From positions 1 to 64,000 of the forward strand of contig MLAV02000024.1 of NCBI GenBank assembly GCA_001870995.2: a stretch of DNA of 64,000 nucleotides. Reading direction: 5' to 3'. Source of the DNA: Chitinophaga sp. CB10. GTDB taxonomy: Bacteria; Bacteroidota; Bacteroidia; Chitinophagales; Chitinophagaceae. Shown piece by piece: positions 50,936-60,032 of the stretch. Numbering within the stretch: the stretch's first letter is position 1; each line of letters opens with the position of its first letter. Under the pieces are notes generated by a model that had not been told where the DNA came from, did not search any database, and saw nothing but the letters and a program-made list of their open reading frames with translations. A program made the position numbers and the translations under genes.

Positions 50936-51828
50936 AAATTGTTGGGATATGCTCCTTTGGCAACCAGCTCATTCAGGCTAGCCTGTACGCCTGGCGCATC
51001 CTCTTTGTAGGTTACGCCAAACCATTGAGAGCTGGTAGGCAGCACTTTCACCTTACCTTTACCGCGTTTGATAAACTCGTCGGCAACGATCGGAATGAAA
51101 AACTCTGCTTTTGGATTGCTCCGATTGTTTTCCAGGAACTCATAGAACAGGTCCTGGCTCAAATCGAATACGCTGGGATCAAAGCCCCAGAAATTCATGG
51201 ACACCGGCGTTTCAGGAGAAAGCGGATGTTTGCTGCCATCGGCTTCTTCGTAAACAATAGCGCCATTTTCGGAATAGATTTTCGTACGCTCGTTGATGGC
51301 CGACAGGAAGCCGGCGCCATCTACCGCGCACACGCCGCGGGATACGGAACCGTGCTCACTGATCGTTTTGCCCAGTTCATAACCCACTACGCTGTATATA
51401 TCGGCTTTTGCTTCCCCTTTCAGGAAGTTGGCCATTTTCACAAATGCATCTGCGCCATAGAAGTCATCCGCGTTGATTACCGCAAATGGTTCGTTGATCG
51501 CATTCTTTGCACATAAAATTGCATGTGCGGTACCCCATGGTTTGGTCCTGTCCGCAGGTACTTCATATTTACCCACAAAAGAATCCATATCCTGGTACAC
51601 GTAATCAGTAGCCACACGCCCTTTCAGCTTAGGCTCGAATATCTCCTTGAATTCTGCTGCAAAGCTCTCGCGGATGATAAATACTATTTTACCAAATCCT
51701 GCGCGTATTGCATCATAAATAGAGTAATCAATGATAGTTTCACCGCTGGGGCCAAATTGCTGGATTTGCTTCAAACTGCCATAACGACTGGCCATACCGG
51801 CCGCCAAAATCAATAAAGTCGGTTGCAT
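50926..51828 (-). CDS. sugar-phosphate nucleotidyltransferase
   Basis: 300 aa, Rossmann-like NTP transferase fold. N-terminal signature: LLILAAGMASRYGSLKQIQQ, then FGPSGETIIDYSIYDAIRAG (the GxGxRxxxxxxxxPK-type loop with a Lys). The metal-binding Asp is in FAVINADDFYGADAFVKMAN. Downstream parts are NFWGFDPSVFDLSQ and EFFIPIVADEF. Enzymes of this type make UDP- or GDP-sugars from sugar 1-phosphates. It is followed (10-bp overlap) by the sugar kinase gene and faces the GH29 fucosidase gene across 132 bp. This suggests salvage of sugars released by the hydrolases; the specific sugar is inferred. Confidence 0.88.
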   Translation of the reverse strand: MQPTLLILAAGMASRYGSLKQIQQFGPSGETIIDYSIYDAIRAGFGKIVFIIRESFAAEFKEIFEPKLKGRVATDYVYQDMDSFVGKYEVPADRTKPWGTAHAILCAKNAINEPFAVINADDFYGADAFVKMANFLKGEAKADIYSVVGYELGKTISEHGSVSRGVCAVDGAGFLSAINERTKIYSENGAIVYEEADGSKHPLSPETPVSMNFWGFDPSVFDLSQDLFYEFLENNRSNPKAEFFIPIVADEFIKRGKGKVKVLPTSSQWFGVTYKEDAPGVQASLNELVAKGAYPNNLWK

Positions 51829-51960
51829 TTGTTTGTTTTAGATTTATAATTTTCAATTATTTACCTGAAATAATCGGCGCTAAATTTAATCAATACTTCC
51901 TATTTTCACAGTTCTTTTTGTGTTTAACACATATTTCAAAGACTAATTTAATAAGGGACA

Positions 51961-53301
51961 ATGAAGAGACTGATCTTGCTCGGCGCCTGTGCCATGCAGC
52001 TTTGCCTCAGCGCAAACGCACAACAGAAAACGAATCCGGCCGACATTAAAGAAAAAATGCAGTGGTTTGCCGATGCCAAACTGGGCATCTTTATCCACTG
52101 GGGTATTTATTCCGTTAAAGGCGTTGACGAATCCTGGTCGTTCCACAATAAGAAAATCTCCTATCCTGATTATATGGCTCAGCTAAAAGGATTTACTGCT
52201 GAAAAATATAATCCCCGCGAATGGGCGGACCTGATCAGGGAATCCGGCGCCAGGTACGCGGTCATGACCACCAAACACCATGACGGCGTTGCGCTCTGGG
52301 ATAGTAAATTAAGCAAACTGGATGTGGTAAACAGTACACCGGCAAAAAGAGACGTACTCACTCCCCTTTACGCCGAATTGCGCCGCGATAGCATCAAATG
52401 TGGTGCCTATTTTTCGCTGATCGACTGGTCCTACCCGGATTACCCGGGATTTTTGAAGGACAGCAGCCGCTATGACGCAAAGAAAGACCCGGCCAGATGG
52501 CAGAAATTCCTGCAGTTCTACGAAGGGCAAATGGCCGAGGTCATGAATAAATTCAACCCCGATCTGTGGTGGTTTGATGGCGACTGGGAACATTCCGCCG
52601 AAGAGTGGGAAGCCGCGAAAATGCGCAACATGCTTACCACCCACAACCCGAAAACCATTATCAATGGCCGCCTGCAGGGCTACGGGGACTATGACACGCC
52701 GGAACAGAACTTCCCCGTGACCCGCCCCGCCTACCACTGGTGGGAACTCTGCATGACCATCAACAACAACTGGGGCTGGCAGCCGCAGGATACCAACTGG
52801 AAAACGCCTTTTGAAATCATCACCATCTTCGTGGATGCGGTGAGCAATGGCGGTAACCTCCTGCTGGACATCGGTCCGAAAGCGGATGGCACCATCCCGG
52901 CCGAACAGGTACACGTGCTCAAAGAGCTGGGCGCATGGAATAAGAAGAACGGCGAAGCGGTGTTCAACACCATCGGCGGCCTGCCACTGGGGCACTTCTA
53001 CGGCCCTACCACCCTCTCAAAGGATTCCACCACCCTCTACCTCTTCCTGCCGGGTAAAACCAGCGGCCAGGTAGTGATCAAAGGACTGGACAACAACATC
53101 CAGGACATCTCCGTAGTGGGGAACGGCACCCGGCTGACACATAAAGTAGTGGGTAAAATTTCCTGGAGCCCTGTACCGGGGCTGGTGTACATCGACGTAC
53201 CGGCGCACGTACAGGATAAGTATGTAACCGTACTGAAAGTAAAACTGGATAAGCCGGTGAAGCTGTACAGAGGCAAAGGCGGCTTCCTGACAGGGGAATA
53301 A
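51961..53301 (+). CDS. secreted alpha-L-fucosidase, glycoside hydrolase family 29
   Basis: 446 aa. Signal peptide MKRLILLGACAMQLCLSANA, cut before QQK. GH29 features: MQWFADAKLGIFIHWGIYSV, DLIRESGARYAVMTTKHHDG, then FNPDLWWFDGDWEHSAEEWE with the catalytic Asp in WFDGD, and LLLDIGPKADGTIPAEQ. A short C-terminal beta domain follows. It removes alpha-L-fucose from glycans in the periplasm or outside. Divergent from the nucleotidyltransferase gene, with a strong terminator after it. A second fucosidase (GH95) is in the same window. Confidence 0.95.
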   Translation: MKRLILLGACAMQLCLSANAQQKTNPADIKEKMQWFADAKLGIFIHWGIYSVKGVDESWSFHNKKISYPDYMAQLKGFTAEKYNPREWADLIRESGARYAVMTTKHHDGVALWDSKLSKLDVVNSTPAKRDVLTPLYAELRRDSIKCGAYFSLIDWSYPDYPGFLKDSSRYDAKKDPARWQKFLQFYEGQMAEVMNKFNPDLWWFDGDWEHSAEEWEAAKMRNMLTTHNPKTIINGRLQGYGDYDTPEQNFPVTRPAYHWWELCMTINNNWGWQPQDTNWKTPFEIITIFVDAVSNGGNLLLDIGPKADGTIPAEQVHVLKELGAWNKKNGEAVFNTIGGLPLGHFYGPTTLSKDSTTLYLFLPGKTSGQVVIKGLDNNIQDISVVGNGTRLTHKVVGKISWSPVPGLVYIDVPAHVQDKYVTVLKVKLDKPVKLYRGKGGFLTGE

Positions 53302-53321
53302 ATTTTATGAGGAACGATACG

Positions 53322-53356
53322 GCGGCGCAGCGGGATACCCGTTGCGCCGCTGCTTT
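53322..53356 (+). terminator. terminator of the GH29 gene
   Basis: GCGGCGCAGCGGG (53322-53334) pairs with CCCGTTGCGCCGC (53338-53350), 13 bp with one G-U, loop ata, then TGCTTTTT. Confidence 0.88.
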
Positions 53357-53402
53357 TTAGGGGTATTGCACTGAAACTTTTACATATCGTACCTTCGCAC
53401 CC

Positions 53403-54302
53403 ATGCCCGATTACAGCAACATCACACTGGACGCCATCCGCACCGCCGCCATGCCGGCGGGCATCAGCGCTGCCATGCTGCGCCTGGACCTGCTGGATCC
53501 GGAGATTTCGGGCAACAAGTGGTTCAAATTAAAATACAACCTGGCAGCCGCCAGGGCCGCCGGCAAAGACACCATCGTCACCTTCGGCGGCGCCTACTCC
53601 AACCACATCGCCGCAACGGCCGCCGCCTGCCGGGACGCCGGCCTGCGCGCCATCGGCATCATCCGCGGCCAGGAAATACAGGCGGACAGCAACGCCACCC
53701 TCCGCGCAGCCGCTGCCAACGGCATGGAGCTGCGCTTCGTCACCCGGGAAGATTACAAATCCTTGCAGCACGCTTCCGGCGCACGTATGGAGGAAGGGTG
53801 GAAAAACGCCTGGATTGTACCCGAAGGCGGGCACAACAGCGAAGGGGCCAGCGGCGCCGGGGAGATTCTCCACGCGCAGCCAACTTTTCCCTATACCCAT
53901 ATATTATGTGCCGTAGGCACAGGAACCACCCTGGCCGGACTTATCAACAGCGCGCTGCCCCATCAGCAGGTGCTGGGCATCAGCGTGCTCAAAGGCGCCG
54001 CCGGCCTTAAAGATGACATAGCCGCTCTCCTTCAGCCCGGCCACACCGCGCGCTGGGAGCTGCTGACGGACCACCACGGCGGCGGCTATGGGAAGTTCGC
54101 GCCCGCGCAACTGGCCGCCATGAACGAATTCTACGAGGAAACCCGCATCCCCACGGATATTATTTATACCGGCAAGCTTATCATGGCATTTAATACTTTG
54201 TTAAAAAGGAATTACTTCCCCGAGGGCAGTAACGTGCTGTTGATCCATACTGGCGGACTTCAGGGCAATAGCTCGCTTCCGCCGGGCACGCTCGCATTTT
54301 AA
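53403..54302 (+). CDS. PLP-dependent enzyme, ACC deaminase / D-cysteine desulfhydrase family
   Basis: 299 aa, fold type II. ISGNKWFKLKYNLAAARAAG carries the PLP lysine, followed by VTFGGAYSNHIAATAAACRD and YTHILCAVGTGTTLAGLINS (phosphate loop), and the end LLIHTGGLQGNSSL. Deaminates 1-aminocyclopropane-1-carboxylate or splits D-cysteine; which one cannot be told, since the Bacteroidota members are mostly D-cysteine-type or uncharacterised. It is cytoplasmic and read in the same direction as the fucosidase, behind its terminator. Confidence 0.88.
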   Translation: MPDYSNITLDAIRTAAMPAGISAAMLRLDLLDPEISGNKWFKLKYNLAAARAAGKDTIVTFGGAYSNHIAATAAACRDAGLRAIGIIRGQEIQADSNATLRAAAANGMELRFVTREDYKSLQHASGARMEEGWKNAWIVPEGGHNSEGASGAGEILHAQPTFPYTHILCAVGTGTTLAGLINSALPHQQVLGISVLKGAAGLKDDIAALLQPGHTARWELLTDHHGGGYGKFAPAQLAAMNEFYEETRIPTDIIYTGKLIMAFNTLLKRNYFPEGSNVLLIHTGGLQGNSSLPPGTLAF

Positions 54303-54366
54303 AAAGTGTTCTTTATATTTGACGGGTAGTGTATTTTTGCCAACTTTAAGAGATAGGGTATCAAGT

Positions 54367-55095
54367 ATGAAGCAGATCGTGCAATTTTCAATTGCTATTG
54401 GAATAGTTTTATTGACCACCATCCGTGTGAGCGCGCAGAGCCAGGAAGAAATTATGCCGCCGGTATTACCTGAGTTCTCTGCCATCATCAAAACCGGGAA
54501 AATATCCCTGGACTGGATTTCAGGATTTCGGGATGTAAAGGAAATTGGCGTACAGCGCTCGCTGGACAGCGTCATCAACTTCAGCACCATCGGATATGCC
54601 AACAAAGATACCCGCGGTACCTTCCAGGACAGCAAGCCGCTGCCGGGCACTAACTACTACCGCTTGCTGGTAGTGTTCAACAACGGCCGCTTCTTTTATA
54701 GTAAAACCATACTGGCCCAGACGGACAGCTCTTTCCGGGCGGATATGAAGCTGCAATACGCTGATATCAAGGACGCGGCAAAAGGCATGCGCGGCAAGGA
54801 ACAGGAAAACAAAGAGCCGGAAAGAGTGGTATGGCACCCGTCCAATTATATTTACACCACTGCGGACGGGAATGTGAACATCCGCCTGCCGGAAGCGCCG
54901 AAGAAGCACTACAGTATTAAGTTTTATGAATCAAACGGCGCGTTTATCTTCGATATTGAAAAGGTGAAAGCGCCTTTCCTGGTATTGGAAAAGGCTATTT
55001 TTTTGCATGCGGGCTGGTTTAATTTTGAGTTGTTTGAGGATGGGAAGCTGAAGGAGAAATGGAACTTTTTTATACCGTTGAATTATAAGATGTAA
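54367..55095 (+). CDS. secreted protein with Fn3-like domain, unknown function
   Basis: 242 aa from ATG 54367; the frame is open from 54319 but only here does a signal peptide begin (MKQIVQFSIAIGIVLLTTIR, cut after VSA before QSQ). Residues about 40-120 look like a fibronectin III/PKD-type fold: DVKEIGVQRSLDSVINFSTI, then GTNYYRLLVVFNNGRFFYSK. The C-terminus (KHYSIKFYESNGAFIFDIEK, then GWFNFELFEDGKLKEKWNFF) is a beta-rich region often seen at the end of Bacteroidota exported proteins. No family name recognised. It has its own terminator. Confidence 0.75.
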   Translation: MKQIVQFSIAIGIVLLTTIRVSAQSQEEIMPPVLPEFSAIIKTGKISLDWISGFRDVKEIGVQRSLDSVINFSTIGYANKDTRGTFQDSKPLPGTNYYRLLVVFNNGRFFYSKTILAQTDSSFRADMKLQYADIKDAAKGMRGKEQENKEPERVVWHPSNYIYTTADGNVNIRLPEAPKKHYSIKFYESNGAFIFDIEKVKAPFLVLEKAIFLHAGWFNFELFEDGKLKEKWNFFIPLNYKM

Positions 55096-55106
55096 AGGAT
55101 ATGGAG

Positions 55107-55132
55107 AAAAGCCGGCGTAATGGCCGGCTTTT
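55107..55132. terminator. bidirectional terminator between convergent genes
   Basis: AAAAGCCGGC (55107-55116) pairs with GCCGGCTTTT (55123-55132), 10 bp, loop gtaatg; T-rich on the plus side, and it also ends the minus-strand gene at 55133. Confidence 0.85.
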
Positions 55133-55705
55133 TTATTTGGAAATGAGGGTTGGGGTGACAGGGGCGGTTGAAAATCTACCAAGCTGCCAATCTTCATCCG
55201 GTATAGGATAAAGCACCTCCTCCGGATAATGATAATCAAGTGTTTTGTAAAATGCATCCATCACATATAGCCGGTTCGGATGGCTGGTATGCATAACAAT
55301 GGAGGCGTAGATGTCCTGCTGCTGATGATATGGTTTAGAATCATATTTCACCATTTTTGTCTGCCCCTGCCTGAACCATCTCTGAAATAGCCGATGCCTG
55401 CCGGATGCCAACCCGCCTGCCGCATCACAGATGTAACACAGGGCATCCGTTGACCTTTCTTTCAGAAACCTGATAATGATAGCCTGAATCGTTGGCCCAA
55501 CAAGGGAATCCCTATGATTACTCCCTTCTCCCCTGATAGCAGGCGGCTCCCTGGATATATTCAACAACCAGGCCGGCACCTTATTCTGATGGTAATCCGT
55601 TAATTCAAATTCACTGAAAACCACCGTGTACAATACCAACGCATTCGTACAAAAACAATGCGTATTAGAGGTCGTACTTACGTAGTAAGTCTTCGGGGCC
55701 TTCAT
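55133..55705 (-). CDS. DUF6169-like hypothetical protein
   Basis: 190 aa from ATG 55705 (MKAPKTYYVSTTSNTHCFCT); a start at 55723 is possible. No signal peptide. LVLYTVVFSEFELTDYHQNK, DSLVGPTIQAIIIRFLKERS and TDALCYICDAAGGLASGRHR, then FQRWFRQGQ, agree with the small Bacteroidota family known as DUF6169, as far as I can recall it. It starts inside the preceding small gene (41-bp overlap), so the pair is coupled in a toxin-antitoxin-like arrangement. Such arrangement is not proof of function. Confidence 0.6.
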   Translation of the reverse strand: MKAPKTYYVSTTSNTHCFCTNALVLYTVVFSEFELTDYHQNKVPAWLLNISREPPAIRGEGSNHRDSLVGPTIQAIIIRFLKERSTDALCYICDAAGGLASGRHRLFQRWFRQGQTKMVKYDSKPYHQQQDIYASIVMHTSHPNRLYVMDAFYKTLDYHYPEEVLYPIPDEDWQLGRFSTAPVTPTLISK

Positions 55706-55895
55706 AAGGATCAAATTTAACATGGCTCACATCAGCAAACTTAATGTCAGTAAGCATTGACAAGGGAATTCCATTTGCAATAGCGTGAAAAATTCTGCGC
55801 TGATCAGAGATCATCACTTCGATTGGGTTCATTTCAGATCGCGGGCGTGGCGGAGCCAGTGGCTCCGGATGTTTTTTGCCAGGAGCGTTTTCCAT
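55665..55895 (-). CDS. small hypothetical protein preceding the DUF6169-like gene
   Basis: 76 aa, ATG start. Pro-rich first 20 residues (MENAPGKKHPEPLAPPRPRS), then a compact part (MISDQRRIFHAIANGIPLSM) and FDPYEGPEDLLRKYDL at the end. No family known. Its 3' end overlaps the downstream gene by 41 bp in another frame. Its size and position would fit an antitoxin or chaperone for the neighbouring protein; evidence is only the arrangement. Confidence 0.55.
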   Translation of the reverse strand: MENAPGKKHPEPLAPPRPRSEMNPIEVMISDQRRIFHAIANGIPLSMLTDIKFADVSHVKFDPYEGPEDLLRKYDL

Positions 55896-56347
55896 AAAAT
55901 GTGATTTAAATGATTATACAATAAATCCATGCAGTGAATGCATTGATCTTACCATTGATTCGGTTTCATGTGTTCCGGCTGTTGACAAACAGCCGTTAAA
56001 TCAATCCCGTTGGCGTATGAATGGGGATTCGCGCAGCTAAAAATGAAGAAATGGGGGGTGTAACATTACACATAACAATATTATCTTTTTCTACCCGAAG
56101 TAACAAAAAACATTTAAAACAGTTTGTTAATAACTGGTTAAAAAATAATATTTAAATAATTGGTTTTAAGTTGATTACAATCTTATCAATTTGATATTTT
56201 CCCGTTTAATCCCACGTTCCCGCCAGGGCGCTGCCAATCTCCAACACCCATCGGACATGCCTTCCCCTACCGATACCAGCGGTATCAGCAGGGTTATACT
56301 ATGCAATAAATACTTTGATTAACGTATAGTCGTTTCCGTGAGTGGGC
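55896..56347. other. gene-free stretch with a short hairpin
   Basis: No gene seen on either strand. A stem CGGCTGTT with AACAGCCG lies at 55977-55996; without a T-tract it is of uncertain meaning. The rest is AT-rich. Confidence 0.5.
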
Positions 56348-57049
56348 TCAGGAAACCATCTCCGCTTCGAACACATCCGCGAAATGCTTTACCAGCCGCG
56401 CTTTCACCTCTTCCACATCTACATCGCGGCCCAGCTCCCGGTTTAAACTTGCTACCTGCTTGTCTTGTATGCCGCAAGGGATAATATTGCCAAAGTAAGA
56501 CAACGGGGTGTTGACGTTCAGCGCAAAGCCGTGCATAGTTACCCAGCGGCTGCAACGCACGCCCATCGCGCAGATCTTGCGCGCGCTGGCCTTTACGGCA
56601 GGGTCCAGCCAAACGCCGGTTTCACCGGGGGAACGATCGCCGGTTACGCCATAATCGCCGATGGTGTGGATGATGACTTCTTCCAACAACCGTAAATACT
56701 TGCCAATGTCCGTGAAGAAATTTTCGAGGTCAAGGATGGGGTAACCTACAATCTGCCCGGGGCCGTGGAAGGTGATATCCCCGCCGCGATTGGTATTTAC
56801 AAAGCCGATCCCCTGTTCCTGGAGCTGCGCTTCGGTGAGCAACAGGTTTTCGAGGTGGCCGCTTTTTCCCAGGGTGTAAACAGGCGGATGCTCGCAGAAC
56901 AGCAGGTAATTGGTAGTAGGCTTGGGGCTTACAGCGCCGGCCTTTGACTTAATCTCCACGTTCGCTTTCAGCAGCTGCTCCTGGTAGTCCCATGCCTGCT
57001 GATAGTCTATCTTCCCAAGATCCTTAACTACAATCTGTTGCTTACTCAT
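56348..57049 (-). CDS. lipB: lipoyl(octanoyl) transferase
   Basis: 233 aa from ATG 57049 (MSKQQIVVKDLGKIDYQQAW); the frame reaches 57103 but that part is a short repeat. It moves octanoate from acyl carrier protein to lipoyl domains. Motifs: FCEHPPVYTLGKSGHLENLL, then NTNRGGDITFHGPGQIVGYP (RGGxxTxHGPGQ), RSPGETGVWLDPAVKASARK (Lys of the active site), CAMGVRCSRWVTMHGFALNV and IIPCGIQDKQVASLNRELG with the active-site Cys. All are in place. Divergent from the pseudouridine synthase gene. Confidence 0.95.
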   Translation of the reverse strand: MSKQQIVVKDLGKIDYQQAWDYQEQLLKANVEIKSKAGAVSPKPTTNYLLFCEHPPVYTLGKSGHLENLLLTEAQLQEQGIGFVNTNRGGDITFHGPGQIVGYPILDLENFFTDIGKYLRLLEEVIIHTIGDYGVTGDRSPGETGVWLDPAVKASARKICAMGVRCSRWVTMHGFALNVNTPLSYFGNIIPCGIQDKQVASLNRELGRDVDVEEVKARLVKHFADVFEAEMVS

Positions 57050-57115
57050 AGCTTTTGCCTTTAGCCCCTGGCTTTTAGCCCGCAAAGATACGTACCTTTG
57101 CAAAAATTTGAATCA

Positions 57116-58210
57116 ATGGCTGAAGAATTGCTGGAACTGGAAGATGAGCTGGAAAACGGTGATGGCAGCGAGGAATTATACGAAAAAATCAATATGGTAG
57201 TGGACAAAGGCCAGGAGCCTGTCCGTATTGACAAATTCCTCACCGCCCGTATTGAAGGCGCCACCCGCAATAAAATACAACAAGCCCTGGACGGGGAAAT
57301 GGTACTGGTAAACGATAAGCCGGTAAAATCGAACTATAAGATCCGCCCGCTGGACCACATCGTCGTGTATTCCAACAAAAGCCCGGAAAGCACGGAAGTG
57401 GTACCGGAGGAAATGCCGTTGAATATCGTGTACGAAGACGATGATGTAATGGTGATCGATAAACCTGCCGGCATGGTGGTACACCCTGGTTGCGGGAATT
57501 ACACCGGCACCCTCGTCAATGGCCTCTCCTGGTACCTGGGCGATAAAACCCAGGCCACGGAGCCCGCGCTGCCCCGCTTCGGGCTGGTACACCGCATCGA
57601 TAAAAATACATCCGGACTGCTCGTGGTAGCGAAGTCCGACAAGGCAATGAACGACCTGGCCAAACAGTTTTTTGACCACACCGTTCACCGCCGCTATATT
57701 GCCCTCGTCTGGGGCGACCTGAAAGAGGACGAAGGCACCATCATCGCCCACGTAGGCCGCCATCAGCGCTTCCGCAAGATCATGGACGCCTACCCGGATG
57801 GGGAACATGGTAAGGAAGCCATCACCCATTACCGCGTATTGCAACGCTTCAACTACGTAACCCTGGTAGAATGCCGCCTGGAAACCGGCCGCACCCACCA
57901 GATCAGGGTACATATGCAGCACATCGGGCACTCCCTCTTCAACGATGATACCTACGGCGGCAACCGCATCGTAAAAGGTACCATCTTCGCCAAATACAAA
58001 CAATTTGTGGAAAACTGCTTCGAGATCATGCCCCGTCATGCGCTCCACGCACAGCAACTGGGCTTTATCCACCCCCGCACCCGCAAACAGATGTACTTTG
58101 AAAGTCAGCTTCCGGAGGACTTTACCACCGTGCTGGAAAAATGGAAACGCTATACCGCCGCACGGCCGCTGGAAGAAAAAGAGGAACCCGGCCAAAAATG
58201 GGAAGACTAA
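57116..58210 (+). CDS. RluA-family 23S rRNA pseudouridine synthase
   Basis: 364 aa from ATG 57116 (MAEELLELEDELENGDGSEE); a TTG at 57098 extends the frame but is less likely. The acidic N-terminal 30 residues are followed by an S4 RNA-binding domain (RIDKFLTARIEGATRNKIQQ, then EMVLVNDKPVKSNYKIRPLD). The catalytic domain has the family motif GLVHRIDKNTSGLLVVAKSD with the nucleophile Asp of HRxDxxTSG, and GRTHQIRVHMQHIGHSLFND. It isomerises uridines in 23S rRNA (RluD type). Followed by a terminator. Confidence 0.94.
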   Translation: MAEELLELEDELENGDGSEELYEKINMVVDKGQEPVRIDKFLTARIEGATRNKIQQALDGEMVLVNDKPVKSNYKIRPLDHIVVYSNKSPESTEVVPEEMPLNIVYEDDDVMVIDKPAGMVVHPGCGNYTGTLVNGLSWYLGDKTQATEPALPRFGLVHRIDKNTSGLLVVAKSDKAMNDLAKQFFDHTVHRRYIALVWGDLKEDEGTIIAHVGRHQRFRKIMDAYPDGEHGKEAITHYRVLQRFNYVTLVECRLETGRTHQIRVHMQHIGHSLFNDDTYGGNRIVKGTIFAKYKQFVENCFEIMPRHALHAQQLGFIHPRTRKQMYFESQLPEDFTTVLEKWKRYTAARPLEEKEEPGQKWED

Positions 58211-58227
58211 ACACAATAAAATAATCT

Positions 58228-58259
58228 GTCGCCCCGATACCCCGCGGGGCGACGCTTTT
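58228..58259 (+). terminator. terminator of the pseudouridine synthase gene
   Basis: GTCGCCCC (58228-58235) pairs with GGGGCGAC (58246-58253), loop of 10, then GCTTTT. Confidence 0.75.
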
Positions 58260-58361
58260 AAGCTATCCCTCCCTTAAATGCTATTTTCTTAATATTATTT
58301 ACTGTAATCACATAATTTTTTTTCATAATTTAGGCGACAGATATTTATCCATGTCCCAAAC

Positions 58362-60032
58362 ATGAGGAACCTATACGTTGCTGATCGTCCAAACTATTTC
58401 AAGCTACTGCCCCAACTGGTGGTATTACTGTTCATTTTACTTCCCGGTATTGGCTATGCGCAGGAATTCACTGCTTCTTCCACCTGTGTGAACGACAGCG
58501 TGTACTTCGTGATGAAAAACACTACCGGTGTGGATTCCATGAAATGGTACTTTGGCGATCCCGGCAGCGGCAACCTGGATTCCTCCGCCAACAGAAGGGC
58601 CTGGCATATCTACCGCGCCACCGGTACCTATAACGTGACCCTTGTAGCTTACCGGGCGGGCGTACCCACCACTACCCAGCAACCGATCACCATCGTTACG
58701 CCGGTGATCTATGACTTTGGCCCGCAGGATGTTACGCTTTGCGAAGGCGGCAGCATGGTGATACAGGGGCCGGTAATACCCGGGGCAAACTACCTCTGGC
58801 AGGATAGCTCCACGCAATCCTCCATCCTGGCGGATACCAGCGCTACCTATAAACTGAAGATCGACGGCTGCCTGGTGCCGGATTCGGTGAACGTCTTCTT
58901 CACCCCCATTCCTGAAATTGACCTGGGGCCCGACCTCGTGTTGTGTACCAACGAAAATATCCAGCTGGACGCTACTGCGCAAAACTGCACCTACCTCTGG
59001 AACAACGGCAGCACAGAACCCACGCTGGACGTGCGTACCAGCGGCACCTATTCCGTAACGGTGAGCCCGGAAGGCTGCCCGCCCATGTTTTTCCAGAAAA
59101 CCGTGACTTTCACAGGGCCGGAATATCCGTTCTCGTTAGGGGCGGATACTTTGCTGTGCCCGGGCGAGTCCGTAACCCTCGCGCCGAATGTACCCCAGGC
59201 TACCCGCTGGTTATGGAGCAACGGCGCCACTACCCCGTCCGTAACGGTACAGGGAGAAGGGCCGGTATGGGCGCTCGTGGAAATCAACCATACCTGCAGC
59301 GTAGTGGATACCATACTGCTGGATTACAACCGCTTACGCAAGATTAACCTCGGTAACGATACAACCATCTGCAAAGGAAACTTCCTGGTACTGACCGCTG
59401 ATTTTGGCAATGGCGTGTACACCTGGCAGGATAATTCCGACCAGGCGACCTACTACGTTACCAAACCCGGTAACTATTACGTACATGCGAAAATTGGCCG
59501 CTGCGAATCCTGGGATACTATTTCCGTAACGTTTACGGATACACTCCGGGCGAACCTGGGAATGGATACGGTGTTGTGCCGGGGAGAGGCTTATACCCTT
59601 TACCCCCGCGGCGCCGGCGCCAATTACAAATGGCAGGACAGCACCAGCGTGCCTTTTTATACAGTCACCAAAGCAGGATTATACAGCATTACCGGTTATA
59701 ACGAATGCGGCCGGACGGTGGACAGCGTGGTAGTGAACTACAAGGAGTGTAGCTGCACCATGTATTTCCCCAACGCCTTTACCCCTAACGGAGATGGGCG
59801 CAACGATTATTTCAGGCCGGTGTACAAATGCCCGGTCAACCAGTTCCAGATGAGTATTTATAACCGCTGGGGGGAAAGGATCTTCTATACGACCGACCCG
59901 CAGGTAGGCTGGCGGGGGACTTTCCAGGGCGAGCCGGTGCAGATGGCCACCTATGTGTACATCGTGGATTATATCGACGGTAACACGATGACGCCGGTGC
60001 ATATGACCGGCGCCGTGAGCGTGGTATATTAG
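58362..60032 (+). CDS. secreted multi-repeat protein with gliding-motility/T9SS type B sorting domain
   Basis: 556 aa. N-terminal hydrophobic segment LPQLVVLLFILLPGIGYA, cut before QEF. A PKD-like domain comes first (WYFGDPGSGNLDSSANRRAW, then HIYRATGTYNVTLVAY). Four or five Ig/PKD-like repeats of about 70 residues follow, each starting LGxDxxLCxGE or similar (LGPDLVLCTNENIQL, LGADTLLCPGESVTL, LGNDTTICKGNF, LGMDTVLCRGEAYTL). The last 90 residues are the CHU_C domain: MYFPNAFTPNGDGRNDYFRP, then IYNRWGERIFYTTDPQ. Such proteins are exported by the type IX system to the cell surface and may be adhesins. Convergent with the next gene, overlapping it by 4 bp. Confidence 0.92.
   Translation: MRNLYVADRPNYFKLLPQLVVLLFILLPGIGYAQEFTASSTCVNDSVYFVMKNTTGVDSMKWYFGDPGSGNLDSSANRRAWHIYRATGTYNVTLVAYRAGVPTTTQQPITIVTPVIYDFGPQDVTLCEGGSMVIQGPVIPGANYLWQDSSTQSSILADTSATYKLKIDGCLVPDSVNVFFTPIPEIDLGPDLVLCTNENIQLDATAQNCTYLWNNGSTEPTLDVRTSGTYSVTVSPEGCPPMFFQKTVTFTGPEYPFSLGADTLLCPGESVTLAPNVPQATRWLWSNGATTPSVTVQGEGPVWALVEINHTCSVVDTILLDYNRLRKINLGNDTTICKGNFLVLTADFGNGVYTWQDNSDQATYYVTKPGNYYVHAKIGRCESWDTISVTFTDTLRANLGMDTVLCRGEAYTLYPRGAGANYKWQDSTSVPFYTVTKAGLYSITGYNECGRTVDSVVVNYKECSCTMYFPNAFTPNGDGRNDYFRPVYKCPVNQFQMSIYNRWGERIFYTTDPQVGWRGTFQGEPVQMATYVYIVDYIDGNTMTPVHMTGAVSVVY

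Noticed and set aside
57060..57100. Promoter for the pseudouridine synthase (TACCTTTG at 57093)
   Set aside because: The -7 match is exact, but no TTG lies 17-23 bp upstream, so I do not claim a promoter.
57176..58216. 346-codon minus-strand ORF
   Set aside because: Antisense to the RluA-family synthase; no own motifs.
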